The notes under the pieces are model-generated. The model had not been told where the DNA came from. It saw nothing but the letters and a program-made list of their open reading frames with translations, and made no database searches. The translations under genes were made by a program, and so were the position numbers. DNA of 64,000 bases from Paenibacillus sp. FSL M7-0420 (GTDB taxonomy: Bacteria; Bacillota; Bacilli; Paenibacillales; Paenibacillaceae), in the NCBI RefSeq assembly GCF_038002345.1, contig NZ_JBBOCJ010000001.1:5270001-5334000 (forward strand). Reading direction: 5' to 3'. Shown piece by piece: positions 44,675 to 52,559 of this stretch (its first letter is position 1; every line of letters begins with the position of its first letter).

Positions 44675-44727
44675 ATTGTCACGATTATAGGATCATCCTA
44701 TGTTCGGAGCTCCGTGTGTGTGACAAT
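44675..44727 (-). other. Predicted three-way junction RNA between murG and murA
   Basis: Closing stem ATTGTCAC (44675-44682) with GTGACAAT (44720-44727) encloses two hairpins, ATAGGAT-C-ATCCTAT (44686-44700) and CGGAGCTCCG (44705-44714). No gene is seen in 44556-44740. It may be a leader element or processing site for murA. Confidence 0.5.
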
Positions 44728-44740
44728 GTCAGCCCGGATT

Positions 44741-45856
44741 CTAGCGTTCCCGTCCTGCAGCCAGTCTGCGGAGCTCGCTGACAACCAGGGAGGCGGAATC
44801 TCTTTTGCCTAGGCGTCTAGAGGCCTCCGACATGCTGTGACGCAGCGTATCCGCTCCAATGATCTTCTGAACCGCTGTGAACAGCGCCTCGCCACTTAAG
44901 TCCTTCTCCAGCAGTACCACTGCCGCACCTTCACCTTCCAGCGCTCTGGCGTTGGCTTCCTGATGATTGTTCGTTACATTGGGAGACGGAATGAGGACAG
45001 AGGGTATGCCAAGCGCGGTAATCTCTGCGAGAAAAGAGGCGCCTGCCCGGTTCACGATCAGGGAAGTGCAGGCCAGCACCTCAGGCATATTGTGAACGTA
45101 AGGGAGGACATGCAGCCAGTTCGGAATACCGCCCAGCTGCTCGCGTACCGCTTTGCGGGTATCCTCAAAGTAAGACTCTCCGGTGACATATACATAGTGA
45201 ACACCATTACCCTTACCCACAAAGGGTGCCATTTCAATCATGGCACGGTTAATCGCCTTGGCTCCTCCGCTTCCTCCGACAACCAGCACCACCGTGCTTC
45301 CTTCGGGGATACCGAGTGAAGCGAAGCCTCGCTGCGGATTAGCCGTCATGACCGTAGTGGCCCGGGGATTGCCCGTATAGATTACATTCTTGGCCCCGGG
45401 AAAAGCAGGCTCTGTGCCTTCAAAGCTCACCGCGACCGTGCTGGCATACCGGCTGAGAAAGCGGTTGGTCAGTCCCGGAATCGCATTCTGTTCATGGATC
45501 AGCGTCGGGATACCGAGCCGGGAGGCTGCATACACCACAGGTCCGCAGACATACCCCCCGGTGCCGACAACTACATCAGGCTTGAACTCGCGCAGCATGG
45601 CTTTGGAGGCTTTGACCCCCTTCAGGAACCGCATGACCGTCTTCACATTATCCATCGACAGCTTGCGGCGGAAGCCTGTAATATCAATGGACTGGAAAGG
45701 CAGATTCTCCTGAGGAACCAGCTTGCTCTCCAGACCTCGCTTGCCTCCTATATACAGGAAGACAGAATCCGTATCTTCGGATTCCAGTTGTCTGGCTACG
45801 GCTACGGCAGGATAGATATGTCCTCCTGTGCCGCCGCCGCTAAGTACAATACGCAT
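44741..45856 (-). CDS. murG: UDP-GlcNAc:lipid I N-acetylglucosaminyltransferase
   Basis: Makes lipid II at the inner membrane face. 371 aa GT-B. N-terminal LSGGGTGGHIYPAVAVA glycine-rich loops, LIHEQNAIPGLTNRFLS, and C-terminal VVGGSGGAKAINRAM with GASFLAEITALGIPSVLIPSP. ATG 45856 (MRIVLSGGG) follows GAGG with good spacing; GTG 45865 is the alternative. 5 nt after the spoVE stop. Confidence 0.97.
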   Translation of the reverse strand: MRIVLSGGGTGGHIYPAVAVARQLESEDTDSVFLYIGGKRGLESKLVPQENLPFQSIDITGFRRKLSMDNVKTVMRFLKGVKASKAMLREFKPDVVVGTGGYVCGPVVYAASRLGIPTLIHEQNAIPGLTNRFLSRYASTVAVSFEGTEPAFPGAKNVIYTGNPRATTVMTANPQRGFASLGIPEGSTVVLVVGGSGGAKAINRAMIEMAPFVGKGNGVHYVYVTGESYFEDTRKAVREQLGGIPNWLHVLPYVHNMPEVLACTSLIVNRAGASFLAEITALGIPSVLIPSPNVTNNHQEANARALEGEGAAVVLLEKDLSGEALFTAVQKIIGADTLRHSMSEASRRLGKRDSASLVVSELRRLAAGRER

Positions 45857-45861
45857 GTCTT

Positions 45862-46959
45862 TCACCTCGCATAACGGGATAAATTAAGCAGAATGCCAAG
45901 AGCTGTGAGCATCAGGGTGAGCGATGAGCCGCCATAGCTGATGAGCGGAAGCGTGATGCCGGTTACCGGAATCAGGCCAATTACCACACCGATGTTGATG
46001 ACGACCTGAACCGCCACCATACAGACGATTCCTACGGCAAGATAGCTGCCGAAGCGGTCCGGCAGGCTCATGGCTACCTTCATTCCGCGCCAGATCAGCA
46101 GCAGGAACAGCAGCAGCACGGCCAGCCCTCCGATGAATCCCAGCTCCTCGGCCAATATAGAGAAAATAAAATCAGTCTGCGGCTCCGGGACATAGCTGTA
46201 TTTTTGCCGGCTCATCCCGAAGCCCAGTCCGCCCAGCCCGCCGGGACCCACCGCGTAGAGCGACTGAATGATCTGATAACCCGCGCCCAGCGGATCGGAC
46301 CACGGGTCCAGGAAGGCGGTGATCCGCTGCAGCCGGTAAGGCGCAGCGGCAATGAGTCCGGCGAACCCGGCCAGCCCCAGCGCACCGAGGGAGAGCAGAT
46401 GCTTCATCCGCGCCCCCGCTGTGAAGACCATCATCATGGCCGCGCCGAACATGACAGTGCCTGTGCCGAGATCCGGCTGAAGCATAATAAGTGCAAACGC
46501 GGAGCCGATCAGCGCAAGCGGCGGAAGCAGCCCGCGCATGAAGCTGGAGATGTCATACTCCTCGGTTCCCAGCCACTTGGCCAGGAAGAGGATCATCCCC
46601 ATTTTCATGAATTCCGAGGGCTGAATGCCGAAGGAGCTGATGCCGAGCCAGCTGCGCGCACCTCCGCGAACCACGCCGATGCCGGGAATCAGCACCAGCA
46701 CCAGCAGGGCGAAGCACACCAGCAGGAGCGGCCGGGCGAACCTTTTCAGCACCAGATAATCGGTGTTCGCCGTAATGAACATCGCGATGAGGCCCAGGCC
46801 TGCGAACAGCATCTGTCTTTTGACAAAATAAAACGAATCGCCATAATTGCGGAAGCCCAGAACGGACCCGGCACTGTATACCATTACCATACCGATAGCC
46901 AATAAAGCCAGTATCGGAAGCAGCAGCCAGATATCGGGCGCATGACGGGATTTGTTCAT
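45862..46959 (-). CDS. spoVE: Stage V sporulation protein E (SEDS peptidoglycan polymerase)
   Basis: 365 aa, same as B. subtilis SpoVE. Ten predicted membrane helices. SEDS features: SFYFVKRQMLFAGLGL, GGARSWLGI, LQPDLGTG, YQIIQSLYAVGPGGL and ITLPLISYGGSS. Polymerises spore cortex peptidoglycan with SpoVD; FtsW and RodA are paralogues, so the name depends on its mur-cluster place next to murG and murD. ATG 46959 (MNKSRHAPD) has AGAGG 10 nt upstream. Confidence 0.9.
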   Translation of the reverse strand: MNKSRHAPDIWLLLPILALLAIGMVMVYSAGSVLGFRNYGDSFYFVKRQMLFAGLGLIAMFITANTDYLVLKRFARPLLLVCFALLVLVLIPGIGVVRGGARSWLGISSFGIQPSEFMKMGMILFLAKWLGTEEYDISSFMRGLLPPLALIGSAFALIMLQPDLGTGTVMFGAAMMMVFTAGARMKHLLSLGALGLAGFAGLIAAAPYRLQRITAFLDPWSDPLGAGYQIIQSLYAVGPGGLGGLGFGMSRQKYSYVPEPQTDFIFSILAEELGFIGGLAVLLLFLLLIWRGMKVAMSLPDRFGSYLAVGIVCMVAVQVVINIGVVIGLIPVTGITLPLISYGGSSLTLMLTALGILLNLSRYAR

Positions 46960-47008
46960 CAGGAGCACACCTCTTGCATCCGTAGTAGGGGCTTATCCAC
47001 CCCCCTAC

Positions 47009-48430
47009 TTAAAGGTTATGCACCGCCTCTTTAAAAATACGCCCGCGCTCCTCATAGGAGGTAAACATATCCCAGCTGGCACAGGCAGGGGACAGAAGAA
47101 CTACATCCCCCGCTTCCGCCAGGGCGGAAGCCTCCCGCACAGCCTGCTCCAGCACGGCAGCGGCACTCTCCCCATTATCGACGGAGATGACCGTCTTTAC
47201 TCCTGCCAGCCGGGCTACAGCCGCCAGCTTGTCCCGGGTCTGTCCAAGCGCCACCAGGGCTTTGACATTCTCTCCGAGGACAGGCAGCAGCTCCATATAA
47301 TCCGAGCCGCGGTCCAGGCCCCCTGCGATCAGAATGACCGGCTTCCGGAAGGAGGCCAGCGCCATGGAGGTAGCTTTGGAATTGGTAGCCTTGGAATTGT
47401 TATAATAGGCGGCCCCTGCCTTGTCTGTTACATACTCCAGCCTGTGCTCCACCCCGCGGAAGGAAGCCAGCACCGGACCCAGCACCGCCGGGTCCGCTCC
47501 TGCGGCAATGGCAATGCCGCAGGCAGCCAGCGCATTCCCCACATTGAAACGGCCGGGAAGTCCGATAGAATCAACATCGGCTATTTCGGTCTCGCTCCCG
47601 GTGTAATCGCGGCAGATAATGACCCGCTTCAGCTCATCTGCCGTATCCGCCACGTAGGACGGGCGGACGAAGATGCCCTGCACCAGCTCCTCGTTCATGG
47701 AGAAGGGCAGAATGCCCGCCTTCAGATAGGGTACGAGCTCGCGGCAGACCGGATCATCCCAGTTCAGCACAGCGGTATCCTCCGGTCCCTGATTGGCGAA
47801 CAGCTTCGACTTGGAGGCTACATAATCCTCCATGCCTCCATGGTAGTCCAGGTGGGTCTCCGCCACATTCAGCAAGGCAGCGATTCTGGGCCGGAATGCT
47901 TCGGTGCCCTTCAGCTGGAAGCTGCTTAGCTCGACCACCATCCAGTTGTCCGCGTCAGCCTCCTGTGCGGCCTGAGAGAGCGGCGTTCCTATGTTCCCGG
48001 CCACAATGGGGCGCATCCCCGCTGCCTCCAGCATATGGCCCACCCAGGTCGTTGTAGTGGTCTTGCCGTTGGAACCGGTGATGCCGATCATCGGGGCAGC
48101 GCAGAGATGATAAGCTACCTCCACCTCGGTCACCACCTCAATCCCCAGCTCCAGCGCCTGCTGCACCGGAGCGACCGAATACGGAATCCCCGGATTCTTG
48201 ACAACCAGCTGCACACCCTCGTGGATCAGGCTCTCCGGATGCCCGCCGCATAGAACAGAAATTCCCAAAGATTCCAGTTCGGAAGCTTCGGGACTCTGAT
48301 CTCTTTCCTTTTTATCATTGACCGTCACCACAGCGCCGTGTTCATGCAGCACCTTGGCCACCTGAACGCCGCTTTTGGCGAGCCCCAGAACGACCACCTC
48401 TTGACCACGGTACAGATCCGGATGTTTCAT
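47009..48430 (-). CDS. murD: UDP-MurNAc-L-alanine:D-glutamate ligase
   Basis: Adds D-Glu to UDP-MurNAc-L-Ala. 473 aa. Mur ligase architecture: N-terminal Rossmann-like domain (VVVLGLAKSGVQVAKVL), central ATPase with GITGSNGKTTTTTWVGH, NVAETHLDYHGGMEDY, and C-terminal NNSKATNSKATSMALASF and IAGGLDRGSDY. ATG 48430, 4 nt after mraY stop region upstream; followed by spoVE. Confidence 0.97.
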   Translation of the reverse strand: MKHPDLYRGQEVVVLGLAKSGVQVAKVLHEHGAVVTVNDKKERDQSPEASELESLGISVLCGGHPESLIHEGVQLVVKNPGIPYSVAPVQQALELGIEVVTEVEVAYHLCAAPMIGITGSNGKTTTTTWVGHMLEAAGMRPIVAGNIGTPLSQAAQEADADNWMVVELSSFQLKGTEAFRPRIAALLNVAETHLDYHGGMEDYVASKSKLFANQGPEDTAVLNWDDPVCRELVPYLKAGILPFSMNEELVQGIFVRPSYVADTADELKRVIICRDYTGSETEIADVDSIGLPGRFNVGNALAACGIAIAAGADPAVLGPVLASFRGVEHRLEYVTDKAGAAYYNNSKATNSKATSMALASFRKPVILIAGGLDRGSDYMELLPVLGENVKALVALGQTRDKLAAVARLAGVKTVISVDNGESAAAVLEQAVREASALAEAGDVVLLSPACASWDMFTSYEERGRIFKEAVHNL

Positions 48431-48433
48431 TCG

Positions 48434-49399
48434 TTACAACCCCTTGATGAGATATAGTCCAGCTGCCGCCAGCACGAGGCTCACCGCCCAGAAGGAGACG
48501 ACTACACGCCACTCCGACCAGCCGCCCAGCTCAAAGTGATGATGGATCGGGCTCATTCTGAATACCCGTTTGCCGCGCGTCTTAAACGAAGCGACCTGAA
48601 TAATTACGGACAGCATTTCAACCACGAAGACTCCGCCAATCACCACAAAGAGCAGCTCGGTCTTGGTGACAATAGCAATCGCGCCTATTGCCCCGCCGAT
48701 CCCGAAGGAGCCGAAATCGCCCATGAACACCTTGGCAGGATGGGCATTGAATACGAGAAAGCCAAGCACTGCGCCAATCATCGCAGCGGCACAGACACCA
48801 GCGGCAATCGAGGTTGCCTGCATGGCTACCACCGCGAAGGCAGCGAGCGCAATTGCGCTTACGCCTGACAGCAGACCATCCACACCGTCCGTGAAGTTAA
48901 CGGCATTCGTGACCGCCATCATCATCAGCACAATGAACGGATAATAGAACCAGGGGCCCCAGTCGAAGCTGAAGGAGGTTCCCGGAACGCTGATATTCGT
49001 ATGATGCCCGGAAGAGATCAGCAGAACACTGAGCACGACGCCGACCAGCAGCTGGCCCAGCAGCTTCTGGCGGGCCGTAAGCCCGAGGGAGCGCTTGAAC
49101 ACAATTTTGATATAATCATCTAGGAAACCAATGAGTCCATAGCCCAGCGTAGCAGCCAACAGTACATAGAAGTCGGAATTAATGACCGAGAATTTCAGAA
49201 AAGACAGCGTGAACGCGACCATGATAATTACGCCGCCCATGGTAGGGGTTCCCGCCTTCTTCAGATGGGTCTGGGGCCCGTCGTCACGAACCTGCTGTCC
49301 CAGCTTAAGCCGGCGCAGTAGCGGTATGATTAGCGGAGCGGCAATGACCGCAAGGATAAAGGACACAGCAATAGTCAGCAGAAGTAATTGATAATCCAT
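48434..49399 (-). CDS. mraY: Phospho-MurNAc-pentapeptide translocase
   Basis: Transfers phospho-MurNAc-pentapeptide to undecaprenyl phosphate (lipid I). 321 aa, ten membrane helices. The DDG-type sites are present: RDDGPQTHLKKAGTPTMGG, FLDDYIKI and NAVNFTDGVDGL, and the His-rich SPIHHHFELGGWSEWRVV. Between murF and murD. Confidence 0.97.
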   Translation of the reverse strand: MDYQLLLLTIAVSFILAVIAAPLIIPLLRRLKLGQQVRDDGPQTHLKKAGTPTMGGVIIMVAFTLSFLKFSVINSDFYVLLAATLGYGLIGFLDDYIKIVFKRSLGLTARQKLLGQLLVGVVLSVLLISSGHHTNISVPGTSFSFDWGPWFYYPFIVLMMMAVTNAVNFTDGVDGLLSGVSAIALAAFAVVAMQATSIAAGVCAAAMIGAVLGFLVFNAHPAKVFMGDFGSFGIGGAIGAIAIVTKTELLFVVIGGVFVVEMLSVIIQVASFKTRGKRVFRMSPIHHHFELGGWSEWRVVVSFWAVSLVLAAAGLYLIKGL

Positions 49400-49414
49400 G
49401 GGTACACCCCTCCT

Positions 49415-50824
49415 TTAGTTAGCATTCGCTTCAGAATGTTCTTTCAAGCGCTGTAGCACTTCTTCCAGCCGCATCCCTCTGGATGCTTTGAACAACACAA
49501 CATCGTCATTACCGCACTTCGCGTTCAAGGCATCGATCAAGGCTTCTTTATCTGTAAAAGCATAGATATGCCCGGCCTCAAACCGCTCCGAGGCCGCCGC
49601 CGCAAGCTGCGCCGACAGCGGGCCGAAGGTGAATACGTCATCCGTCAGCTCCGGGTCGATGTAGCTGCCGATCTGCCGGTGGAACTGAAGCTCCTCCGGC
49701 CCGAGTTCCAGCATGTCCCCCAGCACCGCGATTCTGCGGCCGCTGCATTTCATGGACTGCAGCACATCAATCGCCGCTCTCATGGATGTAGGACTGGCAT
49801 TATAGGCATCATTCAAGAGCACCAGCCCGCTTGCCGCCTGAATAACTTCAATCCGCATACCGGTCAGCTTGAGGCCGCTTAGTCCTTCTGCTATATTCTC
49901 ACCCGTCACCTTATAATGACGCGCCACTGCAAGCGCAGCGAGCGCATTAATTACATTATGCTGCCCCGGCAGCGGAAGGGTGAAGGCCCGCTCCCCATGC
50001 TGCAGCGAGGTGAAGGTCATTCCACCGCTGTGCGTCATCAGGCCGGTCGGATAATCATCATTGTCAGCCGACTGCCCGAAGCGGAAGGTTAGCAGCCCTT
50101 CAGGCGTGCGGAAGCCTGGCTCTGCCAGAACCTCGGCAAGCAGCGGCTCATCCCCGTTATAGATCAGCAGCCCGCCTGGCTGAAGTCCGTCCACAATCTC
50201 CAGCTTAGCTCTGGCAATCTCCTTGCGGGAGCCAAGCTGGAGCAGATGGGATTCGCCGACATTGGTAATTACCGCTACGTCAGGAGAAGCGAGCAAAGAC
50301 AAGAGGGCGATCTCTCCCCGTGAGCTCATGCCCATCTCCAGTACGGCGATCTCAACATCGTTGTCCATAGAGAGAATCGTAAGCGGCAGGCCGATATGAT
50401 TGTTGAAGTTCCCTTGGGTCTTGTGTACCTTGTACTGCACTTCCAGCAGTGCCGCAATCATATCCTTGGTCGTCGTCTTGCCGTTGCTTCCCGTTACGGC
50501 AACCACCTGGGGGGCCACCTCAGCCAAATAGGCGGAGGACAGCTTCTGCAGTGCCTCTAAAGTGTCCTCTACCAGTATAATCCCGCCGCCTGCGGGTGCA
50601 GGCCCCTTATCCCTCTGCCAGAGGGCAGCGGCAGCTCCTGCCGCCAGCGAAGCGGCTGCATAGTGATGGCCGTCGAAGTTCTCTCCAACGAGCGGGACGA
50701 ACAGGCAGTCCCGCGATATTTTGCGCGAGTCGGTTACGACTCCCTTAATCTCTATATCCTTAGCTTCGGATGAAGACAGCTCTCCTCCGCACATTTCCGC
50801 GACGTTATGCAATGTTCTAATCAT
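49415..50824 (-). CDS. murF: UDP-MurNAc-tripeptide:D-alanyl-D-alanine ligase
   Basis: Adds D-Ala-D-Ala to the UDP-MurNAc tripeptide. 469 aa. ATPase domain AVTGSNGKTTTKDMIAALL, NFNNHIGLPLTILSMD, EMGMSSRGEI; C-terminal LLNDAYNASPTSMRAAID. ATG 50824 overlaps the murE stop (TGATG). In B. subtilis murF sits elsewhere with ddl; here it lies in the dcw cluster as in Gram-negatives. Confidence 0.97.
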   Translation of the reverse strand: MIRTLHNVAEMCGGELSSSEAKDIEIKGVVTDSRKISRDCLFVPLVGENFDGHHYAAASLAAGAAAALWQRDKGPAPAGGGIILVEDTLEALQKLSSAYLAEVAPQVVAVTGSNGKTTTKDMIAALLEVQYKVHKTQGNFNNHIGLPLTILSMDNDVEIAVLEMGMSSRGEIALLSLLASPDVAVITNVGESHLLQLGSRKEIARAKLEIVDGLQPGGLLIYNGDEPLLAEVLAEPGFRTPEGLLTFRFGQSADNDDYPTGLMTHSGGMTFTSLQHGERAFTLPLPGQHNVINALAALAVARHYKVTGENIAEGLSGLKLTGMRIEVIQAASGLVLLNDAYNASPTSMRAAIDVLQSMKCSGRRIAVLGDMLELGPEELQFHRQIGSYIDPELTDDVFTFGPLSAQLAAAASERFEAGHIYAFTDKEALIDALNAKCGNDDVVLFKASRGMRLEEVLQRLKEHSEANAN

Positions 50825-52311
50825 CAATAGCTTCGGCCCCTTATCACTTCTTTGGCAACGATGCGGTCATCGAAATCATGCACGACTCCCTTGATCAGCT
50901 GATAGGTCTCGTGACCTTTCCCCGCAATCAATACTACATCGCCGGGGCTTGCCATTTCAACAGCTTTTGTGATGGCTTCCCTCCGGTCCGGAATCATCTC
51001 ATAGCGCTCGCGCGCCACGCCATCCTCACGCAGGCCCGCCTCAATATCGGCCAGAATCTGCAGCGGGTCCTCCGTCCGCGGGTTGTCGGAGGTGACCAGC
51101 ACATGATCACTGTATTTGGCAGCTATTTTGCCCATGAGCGGCCGTTTGGTCGTATCGCGGTCCCCGCCGCAGCCGAAGACAGTAAGCACCTTGCCTTGCG
51201 CAAACTCCGTAACAGCCTTCAGCACATTCTCCAGACCGTCCGGCGTATGCGCATAGTCAACGATTACCGCGAAATCCTGACCGGCATCCACCGATTCGAC
51301 ACGGCCGTCCACGCCGGACACCGACTCCAGACTGGCCTTGATGTCCGCAAGCGGCACATCCTCCAGCAGCGCAGCCGTAATAGCCGCAAGCGCATTATAG
51401 ACGTTGAACTTGCCGACCATGCGAAGCGAAATATCCGTCTCACCCTTAAACGTCTCCACGTGGAAAAAAGTTCCTTTGGCGGTGATCGATATTTGCGAGG
51501 CTCGGACATTGGCAGCCTTGTCGATACCATATGTAATGACCTCCGCTGCGGTCTGGGCGGCAAAATAGGCGCTGGCTTCATCGTCGACATTCAGCACGGC
51601 ATATTTGCGTTCTTCCTTCCACGGGGAGATCACGTTGCCGAGCCGTGAGAAGAACAAGCCCTTCACTGCGCGGTACTCCTCCATCGTATGGTGGTAATCC
51701 AGGTGATCCTGGGTCAGATTCGTAAAGATCGCGGTGCGGTAGTCGGTCCCTTTCACCCGGCCCTGCTGGAGGGCATGGGAGGATACTTCCATTACACAGC
51801 ACTGCACGCCCTTAAGCGCCATATGATTCAGGCTGCGCTGAAGCTCCAGCGATTCCTGAGTCGTACCGGACATCGGATAGCTCTGACCGTCATACCGCAT
51901 CTGGATTGTACCGATCAGGCCGGTCTTCACCCCATGATCCTGCATGATCCGTTCAATCAGATACGTAGTCGTGGTCTTGCCGTTGGTACCGGTGATGCCG
52001 ATCAGCTTCATCCGGCTGCTCGGTGAACCGAAGAAGGCATTAGACAGCACAGACATGGCATACCGGCAGTCATCCACCACGATCTGCGGCAGGTCAATGT
52101 CCAGCTTCCGTTCGCAGACCAGGGCAGCCGCGCCCTTGGCAGCAGCCTGAGGTGCGTAATCATGTCCGTCCACTGTATGTCCGGGCAGACAAATGAACAA
52201 ATCGCCCGGACCCACCTTGCGTGAATCGGCCTGCAAATCTGATATTTCTATGTCTCCGTCCCCGTATAGACGGGAAGCAGCCAGACAAGAAGAGAGCTCT
52301 TTAATTAACAT
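50824..52311 (-). CDS. murE: UDP-MurNAc-L-Ala-D-Glu:meso-diaminopimelate ligase
   Basis: Adds the third peptide residue. 495 aa. GITGTNGKTTTTYLIERIM; NLTQDHLDYHHTMEEY; DYAHTPDGLENVLKAV; and TSDNPRTEDP, whose DNPR motif indicates meso-DAP rather than lysine specificity. This agrees with the LL-DAP aminotransferase at 9223. Follows spoVD across 248 nt that hold a fold-back repeat. Confidence 0.97.
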   Translation of the reverse strand: MLIKELSSCLAASRLYGDGDIEISDLQADSRKVGPGDLFICLPGHTVDGHDYAPQAAAKGAAALVCERKLDIDLPQIVVDDCRYAMSVLSNAFFGSPSSRMKLIGITGTNGKTTTTYLIERIMQDHGVKTGLIGTIQMRYDGQSYPMSGTTQESLELQRSLNHMALKGVQCCVMEVSSHALQQGRVKGTDYRTAIFTNLTQDHLDYHHTMEEYRAVKGLFFSRLGNVISPWKEERKYAVLNVDDEASAYFAAQTAAEVITYGIDKAANVRASQISITAKGTFFHVETFKGETDISLRMVGKFNVYNALAAITAALLEDVPLADIKASLESVSGVDGRVESVDAGQDFAVIVDYAHTPDGLENVLKAVTEFAQGKVLTVFGCGGDRDTTKRPLMGKIAAKYSDHVLVTSDNPRTEDPLQILADIEAGLREDGVARERYEMIPDRREAITKAVEMASPGDVVLIAGKGHETYQLIKGVVHDFDDRIVAKEVIRGRSY

Positions 52312-52365
52312 ACCTATCCCTCACTCTGCATTTGTACTTGTAAGTTTTTCAGTAATGGGATTACC

Positions 52366-52502
52366 GTGACTCCAGAGAAGTTTTGGGCTTCCGGCCGCTG
52401 TTGTCCCCAGATTTCTTTTAATCAAACCGCTATTCGCGGTAGAAATCCGGTGACAAAGGCGGACGCTACCGCTCCTACAGCTCCAAAATTCCCTTCCGTC
52501 AC
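52366..52502. repeat. Dispersed fold-back repeat, copy 2
   Basis: Homologue of 7592-7749. Inverted arms GTGAC/GTCAC (outer), TTTTGGGC/CTCCAAAA, TTGTCCCC/GGTGACAA, with the tip hairpin ACCGC-TATTC-GCGGT. Tip and stem changes relative to copy 1 keep base pairing, suggesting selection for structure. Lies between murE and spoVD within the cluster. Confidence 0.8.
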
Positions 52503-52559
52503 TTTTCCCTGTCTGTATATTTTCAAGTTCAATTTATATAAATCTTTAAATGATACGAC

